Below are positions 36,374 to 45,565 of a stretch of 64,000 nucleotides of DNA, piece by piece (the first letter of the stretch is position 1; every line of letters begins with the position of its first letter). Source of the DNA: Fluctibacter corallii. GTDB taxonomy: Bacteria; Pseudomonadota; Gammaproteobacteria; Enterobacterales; Alteromonadaceae. A program made the translations under genes and the position numbers. The stretch is taken from the NCBI RefSeq assembly GCF_025751585.1, contig NZ_JAOWKX010000003.1, forward strand, positions 138,323 to 202,322, written 5' to 3'. A model generated the notes under the pieces. It did not search any database, was not told the DNA's origin, and saw only the letters and a list, made by a program, of their open reading frames with translations.

Positions 36374-37285
36374 ATGATAAACAGTGATGACTTAGCCTTT
36401 TTCCAAATGATTGCAAGCAACCCTTCGCTCGCAGAGACCGCTCGAACCTTGAATGTTACCCCTCCAACAGTTACGCAGCGACTGCAAACCCTAGAGCAAA
36501 AGCTTCAATTGAAACTGGTTGAACGACACGCACGCCGAATTAGCCTCACTGAAGAAGGAGCGCTTTTAGCGCAGAAAGGTAAGCTAATTCTTACTGATTT
36601 GGCTGATCTAATTGATGACCTAGATCGCCAAAAAAAGGACATATCTGGATGTTTACGCGTGCTCTCACCGTTTAGTTTTGGGCAACAATACATTGCACCA
36701 TTATTGGCAGAGTTTCAGAGCTTGTATCCGAATCTGACAATTGAACTCGAGCTTTCTGATATTCCAAATTGGTCAGTCGGAAAATCATGGGATGTTATCA
36801 TTTACATTGGGGAGCTAAGAGATTCTTCGTTGACACTACATCACATTGCACCCAATGGCCGATTCCTTTGTGCTTCACCTAGTTACCTTGAAAAGCATGG
36901 ATTTCCTTCCCATCCAGATGACTTGCGTGACCATCAGTGTATTGCTCTTAGAGAAAATGCGGAAGATGTGACCATGTGGCGTTTTTCAAATTCAAGAACC
37001 AATGAGCAATCTGCTATTCGAATTACGCCTAAGCTCGCTAGTAACGATAGTCGGGTGGCGAAACAATGGGCTCTGCAAGGGTTGGGGATAATTCATCGTT
37101 CGGAGTGGGATTTGACTAAAGAAATTAAGGAGGGGCGGTTAGTAAGACTGTTACCTGATTATAGATTACCTTCTGCTAATATTGTCGCATTAACTGGCAC
37201 CAATCATCGTGCACAGACTCTGCGGACAGCTAAATTTTTAGAAATGTTAAAACATGAATTAGGCGCAAAGCCGTGGTATGACTAA
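36374..37285 (+). CDS. LysR-family transcriptional regulator
   Basis: About 303 aa from the ATG at 36374. An N-terminal winged helix-turn-helix (SLAETARTLNVTPPTVTQRL) is followed by a periplasmic-binding-like effector domain (SPFSFGQQYIAPLLAEFQSL). It is divergent from the TSUP permease across about 150 bp, so it most likely controls that gene. It also lies next to the end of the minus arm of the ATP-grasp cluster, but convergently. Confidence 0.9.
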   Translation: MINSDDLAFFQMIASNPSLAETARTLNVTPPTVTQRLQTLEQKLQLKLVERHARRISLTEEGALLAQKGKLILTDLADLIDDLDRQKKDISGCLRVLSPFSFGQQYIAPLLAEFQSLYPNLTIELELSDIPNWSVGKSWDVIIYIGELRDSSLTLHHIAPNGRFLCASPSYLEKHGFPSHPDDLRDHQCIALRENAEDVTMWRFSNSRTNEQSAIRITPKLASNDSRVAKQWALQGLGIIHRSEWDLTKEIKEGRLVRLLPDYRLPSANIVALTGTNHRAQTLRTAKFLEMLKHELGAKPWYD

Positions 37286-37359
37286 TTAACCTTCTCTATG
37301 ACTAGAAAGGGCGACCATTATCACTTTAATCGAATCGCCCATTTATTAAATTAACAGTA

Positions 37360-38616
37360 TTAGTGACTTTCTAGATAGGGCCCTAGTAAACTCGGTAGAG
37401 CAGAGCGTCTGCGACTGCTCGCATACTGTCTGCAATGCATACGTCTTGAATATCTACCCTTTCCAACTGGAATCTTGTATTCACCGTCATCAAGCTCTCC
37501 TCTACCATGAGTTGCGTTAGGTTGATTCTGGTAACATGAATTTGGAATAAACAGTAAATCGCCAGGCTTCAAGAAAAACTCAATGACCTCCATTTTTCTC
37601 AATGTCGCCAGAAATTTTTCAAATAGTTCAGCATCCTGTACATCACTTCCGACATATTTCATTCTGCCTTCAGATGCGTTTGTACAGGTACCTATGATAT
37701 TTGAATCTGAATCAAGATAGATAGGATAATTAATCTCTCCAACGAATCCAGATATCTCGCCGTCAGCAGGACCCGCAATGTGTGCTATTGGCATGTTTGA
37801 CAAACGTTTAAGCTCTTCATTACTGAAGCCGTCTTTGACAAGAGAGCGCTGTAAGAGCGTAGGCGTAGAAATGTACGTCTTCGTTTTTAAATTCAAGATT
37901 CCTTTCAATATTGTTGCATCTACTCGGGTGTATTTTCCAGATAGTACCTCTGAAACGACGTCTTCAGGCGACTTTGAAAGTCGGTTTGCTACGGTGTCAA
38001 TGTCGGTATTTAATTCGTCTAACTTGGCTTTTAAGGCATCTTCTGAATCTAGTTCAGTATACACCGTCCCATCACTGTGTTGAAAAAACCGTCCACCACC
38101 CGTGCTCGCTCCGACCTTTCTCAGCTTCTCTTCTTTAGGTGATATCAAATGGAAACGATTACCACCCCCATGTTCAGATGGGTGGACTACATCATCATGA
38201 TTCAAAAGGGTGGATATAAGCCAGCTTGTCCATTCAGATAAAAATGACTCTTTTAATCTGTCATACTTGTTTAGTGCATAGTTAAATCCGCGCTCTTCGT
38301 TAAAGTCGAGGATTTTGTCCCTAGGCTCTTCTGGCGTGTTAGTAAAATATATAACAGGCAAATCACCATTAGTGTGTGACTCACTTATTAGCCTAAGTAA
38401 TGTATTTACGGGATCTGAACTAGATTTATCCTTTCTTATCTTTTTCAGAAAATTTAATGCGTGGAGTGCGAATCCGACAATCACTTCGTTACCGCATAAA
38501 TAAGGATTTTCGTCACTCAATGTTTGATCAATATATTGACTAATAAAGTCTCTAAATTCATCTGGCATTTCAACTTCTATATAATTTTCGAGATATTTAT
38601 ATTTTGTTAATTCCAT
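37360..38616 (-). CDS. Fe(II)/2-oxoglutarate-dependent oxygenase (clavaminate synthase/TauD-like)
   Basis: 418 aa. H180-x-D182 in FFQHSDGTVYTEL and H370 in NATHGRGEL form a complete iron-binding facial triad. LKPGDLLFIPN precedes the distal His, and Arg at about 391-392 (YSRRMHCRQ) fits the 2-oxoglutarate-binding position. This matches TauD/clavaminate-synthase-like oxygenases that hydroxylate free amino acids or peptide products. GAGGATG lies just before the ATG. As last gene of the minus arm, separated by 244 bp from the DUF1611 gene, it probably tailors a building block or the product. The gap 38617-38860 contains a short TCCGC/GCGGA stem only. Confidence 0.75.
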   Translation of the reverse strand: MELTKYKYLENYIEVEMPDEFRDFISQYIDQTLSDENPYLCGNEVIVGFALHALNFLKKIRKDKSSSDPVNTLLRLISESHTNGDLPVIYFTNTPEEPRDKILDFNEERGFNYALNKYDRLKESFLSEWTSWLISTLLNHDDVVHPSEHGGGNRFHLISPKEEKLRKVGASTGGGRFFQHSDGTVYTELDSEDALKAKLDELNTDIDTVANRLSKSPEDVVSEVLSGKYTRVDATILKGILNLKTKTYISTPTLLQRSLVKDGFSNEELKRLSNMPIAHIAGPADGEISGFVGEINYPIYLDSDSNIIGTCTNASEGRMKYVGSDVQDAELFEKFLATLRKMEVIEFFLKPGDLLFIPNSCYQNQPNATHGRGELDDGEYKIPVGKGRYSRRMHCRQYASSRRRSALPSLLGPYLESH

Positions 38617-38860
38617 CGCTTCATCCTCACACCAAAACCAACGCCAACACCTGGGTCATAAGGTAGTTGCTTTGCCTAGTTGTTTCTGGTCAGTACTTTC
38701 CATTCTGGTTTAGATAATCTTTCCTTAGGTAAATAGAATCGTCGATTACTCTTAAATTAGTTTATGACTCGCACTAAAGGTCTCATCCGCGGGGCAGCGG
38801 ACAAGACGAATGATTCTGAAAAACCTTTTTAGGATTGATTGTTATTAATGTAATTTACGA

Positions 38861-39937
38861 TTATTTGTTCTTGAACCTTGGAAGTTCGCACTGATATGCC
38901 TGCAGCGCGTCGACCAATTTGCCTACACCAAATTTATAAGGATCAGTAGTAGGTAACCCTAATTCTCGCTCGACTTTAGCGACTTCTAGGGCTGCTTCTT
39001 CCGCATTCATTGGGTGCGTATTCAAGCTGATTCCTACCACTTTCGCCGGTTTCGTATATTTAGTAATATATTCGACCCGTTCGATGACTTCTTGGAGGCT
39101 AGGGATGGGGGTTTGCGTCCCATAAATGAACTCTCTGTTTACATGGTGACATAGAATCATTGCATCAGGCACTGCACTTTGAATTACTTGGCAAGTGACG
39201 CCGCCAAATCCTGGGTGTGTGAGTGCTCCCTGTCCTTCAATGATTGCCCAGTCTGCACCTTTAGCCGTTTCGAGTACGACTTGCTCCATCGCACCACCGA
39301 GAAAATCCACGACAACCGAATCAATACAAAGACCACTTCCAGTGAGCATAATACCGGTTTGGCCTGTTGCACCAAAGTTTGCTGCAATATTTCGGCGTTT
39401 TGCTTCTAAAGCAATCTCTATCGCTGTGCTCTTTTTGCCAACGCGGCAATCAGATCCAACAGTGTGAACAACAAATGCTTCAACTTCATCGGCGATGCCT
39501 CTGCCTACCGGTACATTGCTAGGAACTGTTTTGGTGTCAGTTAGCGTTACATTGAACTTCTTCGCCAGCTCAGCAAATTCCTCATCTTCGTTCAGCTTGT
39601 ATACTAATCCAGCAATAATATCTAACTCAGCACTAATGGCATCTTTGATAATAGGTCGCCACTCTGCTGGAAATTTTTTTCCTTGAATTGTGACACCAAT
39701 AAGCATCGTATCTGGGTGAAATGCTCGCGCCTCTTCAAAGGTACCAACAATCGGTATGCCTTCGCCCCATCCTAGAATCTCAGATACATCTTTACCTGCG
39801 TATTCACTATTAATTACTGCGACACATTGTGGTTCGTTGTATTTGATGAATGCGGATGCAATTTTGCTCTGCACTACCCCAAAATTACCTTCACACATGA
39901 TTACAATGCGTTTGTTTTTGTATTGTTCTGAAAGCAT
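38861..39937 (-). CDS. DUF1611 P-loop protein (DgcN-like)
   Basis: 358 aa from the ATG with AGGAGG 6 nt upstream; the in-frame TTG two codons earlier overlaps the ribosome site. The P-loop GSDCRVGKKST (residues 161-171) and DWAIIEGQGALTHPGFGGVT are hallmarks of DUF1611. The characterised relative DgcN is a D-glutamate N-acetyltransferase that works with the racemase-like DgcA. No DgcA neighbour exists here. In this operon it may acylate or otherwise activate an acidic amino acid for the ATP-grasp ligases; that role is inferred. Confidence 0.85.
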   Translation of the reverse strand: MLSEQYKNKRIVIMCEGNFGVVQSKIASAFIKYNEPQCVAVINSEYAGKDVSEILGWGEGIPIVGTFEEARAFHPDTMLIGVTIQGKKFPAEWRPIIKDAISAELDIIAGLVYKLNEDEEFAELAKKFNVTLTDTKTVPSNVPVGRGIADEVEAFVVHTVGSDCRVGKKSTAIEIALEAKRRNIAANFGATGQTGIMLTGSGLCIDSVVVDFLGGAMEQVVLETAKGADWAIIEGQGALTHPGFGGVTCQVIQSAVPDAMILCHHVNREFIYGTQTPIPSLQEVIERVEYITKYTKPAKVVGISLNTHPMNAEEAALEVAKVERELGLPTTDPYKFGVGKLVDALQAYQCELPRFKNK

Positions 39938-39998
39938 TTTCAACCTCCTAAAAAAGAAAATAACAATATTTACCTGTAGACATCCAAACTAAAGCTAA

Positions 39999-40520
39999 TC
40001 AATATTCAGTGCTTTTTTCTAAGCTTGGGCTATCTTCTTCGGTGAAATCGGGAATGGCTAACCTTTCAAAGGTGCAAATTGGGGGGCTGTAGATATGAAT
40101 ACTCGCAGCCGTTTGAGTGCCTCTATTCTCAATAAGGTGAAATATGGCTTCATCATCAATAAAATCGAAATCACCAGTTTCCCGTGTTTTCAACTTCATT
40201 TCACCCTGACCGTCACCATTGAGGCGTAACTGTTGTTCTGTTAACTCGCCGTCAATTACAATGAAACTACAGAAACTGTCACCATGATTATGTAAATGAT
40301 TAGCGATATTTTTAGCCCACACAGCAAGTACAATCTCAACATTTTCGTTTGAATATAAAATGTTTCTTGAATAACTGTTTGCTTCAACCGTGTAGGTATC
40401 TTTAATGTCTAAATAGATTGAGTTTCGATCGAGATCGAGTTGTGGGCAGTTCTCAAACAACTTAGAGAGTTGCTTTTTTATTTTGTCTTTACATGTCAGG
40501 TAATCAGTGACATTGTGCAT
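39999..40520 (-). CDS. Cysteine dioxygenase-type cupin
   Basis: 173 aa. H77-x-H79 in HLHNHGDSFCSF and H128 in FHLIENRG form the 3-His iron site of thiol dioxygenases. C84 and Y144 (IHIYSPP) are spaced like the Cys-Tyr cofactor pair of cysteine dioxygenase, and HIYSPP is a family signature. The expected reaction is cysteine plus O2 to cysteine sulfinate, though other thiol amino acids are possible. GGGAGG precedes the ATG. It is embedded between the MFS and DUF1611 genes, which points to a biosynthetic role rather than cysteine catabolism. Confidence 0.85.
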   Translation of the reverse strand: MHNVTDYLTCKDKIKKQLSKLFENCPQLDLDRNSIYLDIKDTYTVEANSYSRNILYSNENVEIVLAVWAKNIANHLHNHGDSFCSFIVIDGELTEQQLRLNGDGQGEMKLKTRETGDFDFIDDEAIFHLIENRGTQTAASIHIYSPPICTFERLAIPDFTEEDSPSLEKSTEY

Positions 40521-40545
40521 TTTATTTTCCTCCCTGAATCTGTCA

Positions 40546-41742
40546 TTAAGTAATTGAGTTGAGTTTGTTTAAGTAAGATTTTCTAAATTGCACCACGGCG
40601 ACAGTGATTGCCATCATGAGCATAAGGGCAAACGCGACCAATGCGGCTTGTTTAAAATTAATGTCGTTTGCGTAGGAAACGAGCATGCAGCCAAGTGCAG
40701 CAACGCAGGCATTGCTGATATATCTTGTAGAGGCTAGCCTGCCTCTTATCTCGCTAGGAAAAGAGGCTTGTTGGACTGACATCCAACTCACTGTTGAGGC
40801 GGTAGTAAAAAAGCCGAAGAGAATAGTAGAAACTACGACTGCGACACCGTGTCCGTCGTACACATACAGTAGATATAGTGATGCTGCTGACAACATTGAG
40901 GCCAGCGTTGCGGGTAACCTCAAATTTGCTGGGGACACTGCTTTGGCAATAAAAATTCCCCCTGCTATTGCTCCCACGGCAAAGGCGATATCTATAATAC
41001 TTAGCCACCTTGCGAGGTTATCGAAGTTATGTTTAACGGCTGGTGCTAACAATAGATTGAAGAGGGCGATTGCAAGATAATCAAATGTCGCTATGCCAAT
41101 AACAACTATCATCTCTTTGCTGTTCATAATGAACTTGAACACTTTAATCCAACTGCCTGATTGACTATTGTCGCTTGGCTCCGTGGTGGCATTAGGTGCA
41201 AAAAGGCAAACAAACGAGTAGCAAATAAATGCAGCAGTGAACCCCCAAAAGACGCCGAATAATACGGTAGTTGAAGAGTAGCGCTCCAACATCACGCCAG
41301 CTAAGGCCATTCCCAGCAATTGACCGCACTGCAAAGATATAGACATGTAACCATTGAACTTCTCAAGTTTGTCTTTTTCGCTTAAGTCGGCGATCAATAC
41401 AAACACAGAGTTGCGAATAAATGGTTTTGAGATATACAACCCCATTGCAATAAGTAACAGTAGGTTGGGTTGATTTATCAATTCAGGGTTTGCAAAAAGT
41501 ATTGTCCCAATAATGGCACTATTGCTCAATGTAGCAAAAGGCAGAACCCACCGAGCACCGAACTTATCAACGATCGTACCGGCCATACCTTGGATCAAAA
41601 TTGAGACGCCAAACTCTCCCAGAATTGCAAAAGTAAACGCCCATAAGCTGTCAGTGGCTTCATAGAGAAGCATGCCTAGTGCAAGGGTAAAAATCCCCCT
41701 TGCAATATTTATCGAGAACTCTCCGAGCCAGAACAAAGGCAT
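40546..41742 (-). CDS. MFS transporter of the minus arm
   Basis: About 398 aa with 12 likely membrane segments (MFS_3-like). I use the ATG at 41742, which overlaps the ATP-grasp stop (TAATG), the same coupling seen at 51796; an ATG at 41757 would add five residues. Its position between the ligases and the thiol dioxygenase suggests export of the pathway product or intermediate, or self-protection. Confidence 0.8.
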   Translation of the reverse strand: MPLFWLGEFSINIARGIFTLALGMLLYEATDSLWAFTFAILGEFGVSILIQGMAGTIVDKFGARWVLPFATLSNSAIIGTILFANPELINQPNLLLLIAMGLYISKPFIRNSVFVLIADLSEKDKLEKFNGYMSISLQCGQLLGMALAGVMLERYSSTTVLFGVFWGFTAAFICYSFVCLFAPNATTEPSDNSQSGSWIKVFKFIMNSKEMIVVIGIATFDYLAIALFNLLLAPAVKHNFDNLARWLSIIDIAFAVGAIAGGIFIAKAVSPANLRLPATLASMLSAASLYLLYVYDGHGVAVVVSTILFGFFTTASTVSWMSVQQASFPSEIRGRLASTRYISNACVAALGCMLVSYANDINFKQAALVAFALMLMMAITVAVVQFRKSYLNKLNSIT

Positions 41743-42968
41743 TATTGCATTTCCCAATTAAGATTGATTTTGAGGGTTTGCAATGACTTATCTGCCTGCT
41801 CAAGCGCGCGCTCAGGGCTGTCTGCTTTAGCAACCGCCCACACAGTTCTGGCGAAACTATCGGTTACAACGCCCATTGTGGAGCCAGCCTCTTTCATCGG
41901 CATAACTTCAACAACACCTTCAACAGCTTGAGCTGCTTCGATATTATCTATAGAAACTAGTTTGGTATTCGTATCAAATCCCAAGGACAGGAAGCGGATT
42001 GCGGCAGCTTTACCTTCAATTGCATTTACTGCATCTTGCACTTCTGTAAGGACTTTTTCTCCCAATGTCTGGCGTATCTGTATTTCAAATACATCTATAC
42101 CTGTTACGAGTTCGATAAGTTTAAATATGCGATCACCACCTGCTCGAGAATGTGACTCGATTAGTTTGGGTCCTTTTTCGGTTAGCATAACTTCTGTATG
42201 GCTCAAACCGTTTTTGATCCCAACGACACTCAGCATATCGCGCACAAAGCTCTCTATGTTTTCTTTGTCACGTAAAGAAATAGACGCGGGGAAGGCATGA
42301 CCATTCTCGATGAAAGTTTCTTTATCTTTTAACTTTTCAGTAATACCCAAAATAACGTGTTCACCATTCTCAGAAAATGCTTCAACGCTATACTCCTTGC
42401 CTTGTAAAAATTCTTCAGCAATGGCCGGAAATGTATGCTTTGCATCAAAGAAACGTTGCATTTCCTGATTAATATCTGCGGCACTCTTAATTCTGATGAT
42501 GCCGCTACTACCCGTTGAGTCAAAGGGCTTCACGATGATGGGAGCATTAACTTCACGAAAGAAGTCTGTAATATCATCTACCGATGTCACTTCCCTGAAT
42601 TGGGTATCGTCTAATCCTTTGGCGTGCAGTAGTGCGCGTGTTTTTTGTTTGTTGTAAAGTACATCAAGCGTGGCCAAATCTATCGAAAAGGGAAGTTTCA
42701 GTTTTTCCGCGACAGCTATCGCGTGCTCTTGTGCGGTATCGTTAAAACAACAAATGGCATCAACAGGACTATGTTGATGTATAGCATCAGCTACCGCTTG
42801 ATACTCTTGAATAGAAGCATCAGCCTCCATCATCATGATTTTGCGATAAGAAACGTTAACATCTGAGGGGCGGACATTTTTCTTGTCGATAATCAACGAA
42901 ATCTCATGTCCCATTTCTAATGCCTTCTGGTGAGCAGGGCGCACTGTTCCGATAATCAATATATGCAT
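41742..42968 (-). CDS. ATP-grasp ligase A (amino-acid ligase-like)
   Basis: 408 aa. An N-terminal Rossmann-like preATP domain (MHILIIGTVRPAHQKALEMG) is followed by the ATP-grasp fold: IVKPFDSTGSSGI glycine loop, EEFLQGKEYSVEAF, and the metal-binding HTEVMLTEKGPKLIESHSRA. A C-terminal domain follows, as in L-amino acid ligases and related carboxylate-amine ligases. Such enzymes form an acyl phosphate and then an amide bond. The ribosome site AAGGAA is 7 nt upstream. It is closely similar in layout to ligase B just upstream (12-nt gap), suggesting duplication. Confidence 0.88.
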   Translation of the reverse strand: MHILIIGTVRPAHQKALEMGHEISLIIDKKNVRPSDVNVSYRKIMMMEADASIQEYQAVADAIHQHSPVDAICCFNDTAQEHAIAVAEKLKLPFSIDLATLDVLYNKQKTRALLHAKGLDDTQFREVTSVDDITDFFREVNAPIIVKPFDSTGSSGIIRIKSAADINQEMQRFFDAKHTFPAIAEEFLQGKEYSVEAFSENGEHVILGITEKLKDKETFIENGHAFPASISLRDKENIESFVRDMLSVVGIKNGLSHTEVMLTEKGPKLIESHSRAGGDRIFKLIELVTGIDVFEIQIRQTLGEKVLTEVQDAVNAIEGKAAAIRFLSLGFDTNTKLVSIDNIEAAQAVEGVVEVMPMKEAGSTMGVVTDSFARTVWAVAKADSPERALEQADKSLQTLKINLNWEMQ

Positions 42969-42979
42969 TTGATAGTTCC

Positions 42980-44164
42980 TTATTCAAAAATCACTGTGTT
43001 TCTGGCCTGCTCAGCGCTTTCAACTGCTTCCGCCACGGTGTTTCCACTGGTAATCACGTAACCACATCTCGCCAACGAACTGTTCATTTCTGCTATCTTG
43101 TCTCCAACTTTTACAGATAGATTGACTCGAATAACATTGGGTAAATTAATTGCGTCTTCTAAATGCAAAATATTGCTCACCCTACTAACTTTTGGCATGA
43201 CATATCTGACAGCTGCGGCATGATGAAGCGAATTACGGGAAGGCTGCTCAATACCAAGAAGATGTGTTACCGTTCTCTCGAAAACATTGATGCCAGTGGT
43301 TATATGGGTCAACTCCCATATATTGTCACCACCATTTCGAGTGTGAGTCTCGATAATGTGAACCTGAGAATTATTGACTTTAACTTCTGTATGGCAAGGC
43401 CCTGTTTTATGACCTAGCAAGTCCAGTAATAAACAAACTTTTGACTCGATCTTTTGTTGAATTTTTTCGTCAAGTTGAGCGGGCTGATGATGCCCAATTT
43501 CTACAAAATGGGGAGCACCAGTCGTGAGTTTTTCCGTAATTGCCAGTATTTGGTGCTGTCCGCTAAGGGAAATTGACTCTACGCTGAATTCATTGCCTTC
43601 GATAAACTCCTCGATTAACAGATCGCAGTCTTCGGCTGCTTGTGAATAGCCGAGCGCTTCATCAACATTGTCTGTGCTAATTTTTGTGACACCAATACTG
43701 CCCGCACCGTCGTATGGCTTAAGAATGGCGTTTTTATGTTGAGCCAAAAAATTTTTTATTTGCTCAACTGAATTCACTCTTTCAAATGCGACATTGTCTA
43801 ATTCAGTGCCTTTGAGCAATCCACGCATTTTTAACTTGTCACGACTAAATTCGACAGCATGTTCATCACAGTTTGACGGAATACCTAGCGACTTCGCGAT
43901 GATCGCACATGGTTTTAGAGCGAGTTCTTTATATCCTATAACTGCATTATATTGCCTTAAATTATGGAATGACTTTGCAAGACTTATAACGGAATCAACG
44001 TTTTTATAATCAGTAATGAGTAATTCATTAGCTATCTTTTGTTGATATTCGGTAACTTCTTCGCGGACCTGAAATAGGGTGTAATCTATCCCAAGCTCTT
44101 CTAAGCACTGAATATGAAAGTCCTGGGCACCGATCACTAAAACTCTAAAGTCTGATAAAAACAT
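42980..44164 (-). CDS. ATP-grasp ligase B (amino-acid ligase-like), first gene of minus arm
   Basis: 394 aa. ILKPYDGAGSIGV, IEEFIEGNEFSVESI and HTEVKVNNSQVHIIETHTRN align with ligase A motif for motif, so A and B are probable paralogues with different substrates. The ribosome site AAAGG lies about 9 nt before the ATG, inside a 22-bp sequence that is tandemly duplicated. It heads the six-gene minus-strand operon. Confidence 0.88.
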   Translation of the reverse strand: MFLSDFRVLVIGAQDFHIQCLEELGIDYTLFQVREEVTEYQQKIANELLITDYKNVDSVISLAKSFHNLRQYNAVIGYKELALKPCAIIAKSLGIPSNCDEHAVEFSRDKLKMRGLLKGTELDNVAFERVNSVEQIKNFLAQHKNAILKPYDGAGSIGVTKISTDNVDEALGYSQAAEDCDLLIEEFIEGNEFSVESISLSGQHQILAITEKLTTGAPHFVEIGHHQPAQLDEKIQQKIESKVCLLLDLLGHKTGPCHTEVKVNNSQVHIIETHTRNGGDNIWELTHITTGINVFERTVTHLLGIEQPSRNSLHHAAAVRYVMPKVSRVSNILHLEDAINLPNVIRVNLSVKVGDKIAEMNSSLARCGYVITSGNTVAEAVESAEQARNTVIFE

Positions 44165-44168
44165 TTAA

Positions 44169-44212
44169 TTAACCTTTAAGATATGGCTATTTAACCTTTA
44201 AGATATGGCTAT
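44169..44212 (-). repeat. Perfect 22-bp tandem duplication at the minus-arm leader
   Basis: TTAACCTTTAAGATATGGCTAT is present twice, back to back (44169-44190, 44191-44212), 5 bp from the ligase B start. On the minus strand each copy contains AAAGG, so the ribosome site is duplicated in the leader. It may be a recent slippage event or a regulatory element. Confidence 0.85.
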
Positions 44213-45565
44213 ATTTAATCCTTGATTTTGGTAGGAGTGACCCTGCCGCTAAAGCATTAAAAATCAATTTATGAGACAAATACACCGCTTACAAATTTCC
44301 CAAAAGGAAGAAAGCCGAACTTAACAAGAGCGTGATTAACTGCGAAATATAAGACTAAAGATTAACAATATGGATTAGTACATAAAACACACAAAAAATA
44401 TTTCCATTCCCTTTAAAATACGATCATGTAAACCTCAGATCGCTTGGTAGCGAAGCTGATAAAAAATATAAGTCTTTAAAATCAATATCATAAAGGGTGG
44501 TGCGTGGAAAAATACCGCGCATAACTCTTATTATTATTCTAACAATTTATTAACACTCGTAGAGGTGTGCCAAATAATTTGCACAAAAGATACTCGCTTG
44601 GAAAATGTTTTTCAATACCTCAAGGTTAATTTAATGATCTTTTAATATGTTCGATGTTATTAAAAATGTTTATATAATATACCAAATGCTACCGTGGATA
44701 GTTTGGTTACATTTTTAAGTCTAATTGGTTAAAGTTTTGAAAAATAGGCGGCTTTATTAACCTCCTGCCAGCAAGGTGCCCTAACTCTTATTTTTAGTAC
44801 GTTATCAACGAAAATCTGTTTAGGGGTGGCACCCCTATATAGCCTCTCTTGACGCTAAAGTAATATCCATTCGCTTTCGGTTGGGCCGATACTGCAGCGC
44901 ACATTTCAGCCAGCTTAGCTAGTTCGGTTAACGCCATGGTTTCGAATTTTTCAACTCAGTCATTCTCTGAAATCCAACTCCAGTGCCGTAGTACCATGCC
45001 TTATGGCAACATCAGTAAGCAAGCAGCATCCGTAAGAGCTAATGGCGTTAAATGCCTCGGTGTAGATGGTGTTTAGTTCGGTGTTTAGTCGCCGTCAGCA
45101 TGAACCATTTTCGCTTGTCGATGCCTTCACTTCTTGGGCCAATGCGTATGCATAGATACAGAACGGTGAGCTGTAAAGGATAGGTGAGCGATTGAAATTA
45201 AGAGGTCTCGCAATCTGAACTCGAAGGTGTCTCGCTTTAAGATAGTCCATTGAAGTACGCAATGAATAACACAATGTTGCCTCTTCGAGTTAAATTTGCG
45301 GCTTCTTGAGTGGCGCGCTGATTGCCTCAATAAAGCCGAATAAATATGTAAGTGAATAATCTATATGTAAAGAATTTTTCATTTGTATATTGACTTTGTG
45401 TTTTATTTTTAATAATTTTTTGCGCGGCGATTTAAGTGACCTTTTATTTCCAATGTTCACTCTTTCAGGTTTTCTTTTTGTCATTTAAAACGTTCTGTTA
45501 ATTTTATGCTTGATTAACCTGAAATAGGTAAACGGAAGTAATATTTAAATTTATAAGGAGTTAAC
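44213..45565. other. 1.35-kb AT-rich divergent spacer between the two arms
   Basis: No convincing intact gene. It should hold the divergent promoters (for example the very AT-rich 44640-44760). On the minus strand, 45090-44960 has an open frame reading RRLNTELNTIYTEAFNAISS and ending with TGA at 44960. Another, 44937-44794 (47 codons), begins MALTELAKLAEMCAAVSAQP. Frames shift between them (a stop after MVHADGD upstream), so they look like decayed coding sequence of unknown origin. 45130-45560 shows nothing I recognise apart from the AAGGAG site of the next gene. Confidence 0.5.

Noticed and set aside
38861..39937. Dethiobiotin synthetase or CobQ-like enzyme
   Set aside because: The P-loop context GSDCRVGKKST and the GQGALTHPGFGG segment are specific to DUF1611; no biotin or cobalamin genes are nearby.
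44794..44937. 47-codon minus-strand ORF as a real gene
   Set aside because: No ribosome site, neighbouring frames are broken, and no family is recognised; treated as part of a decayed region.
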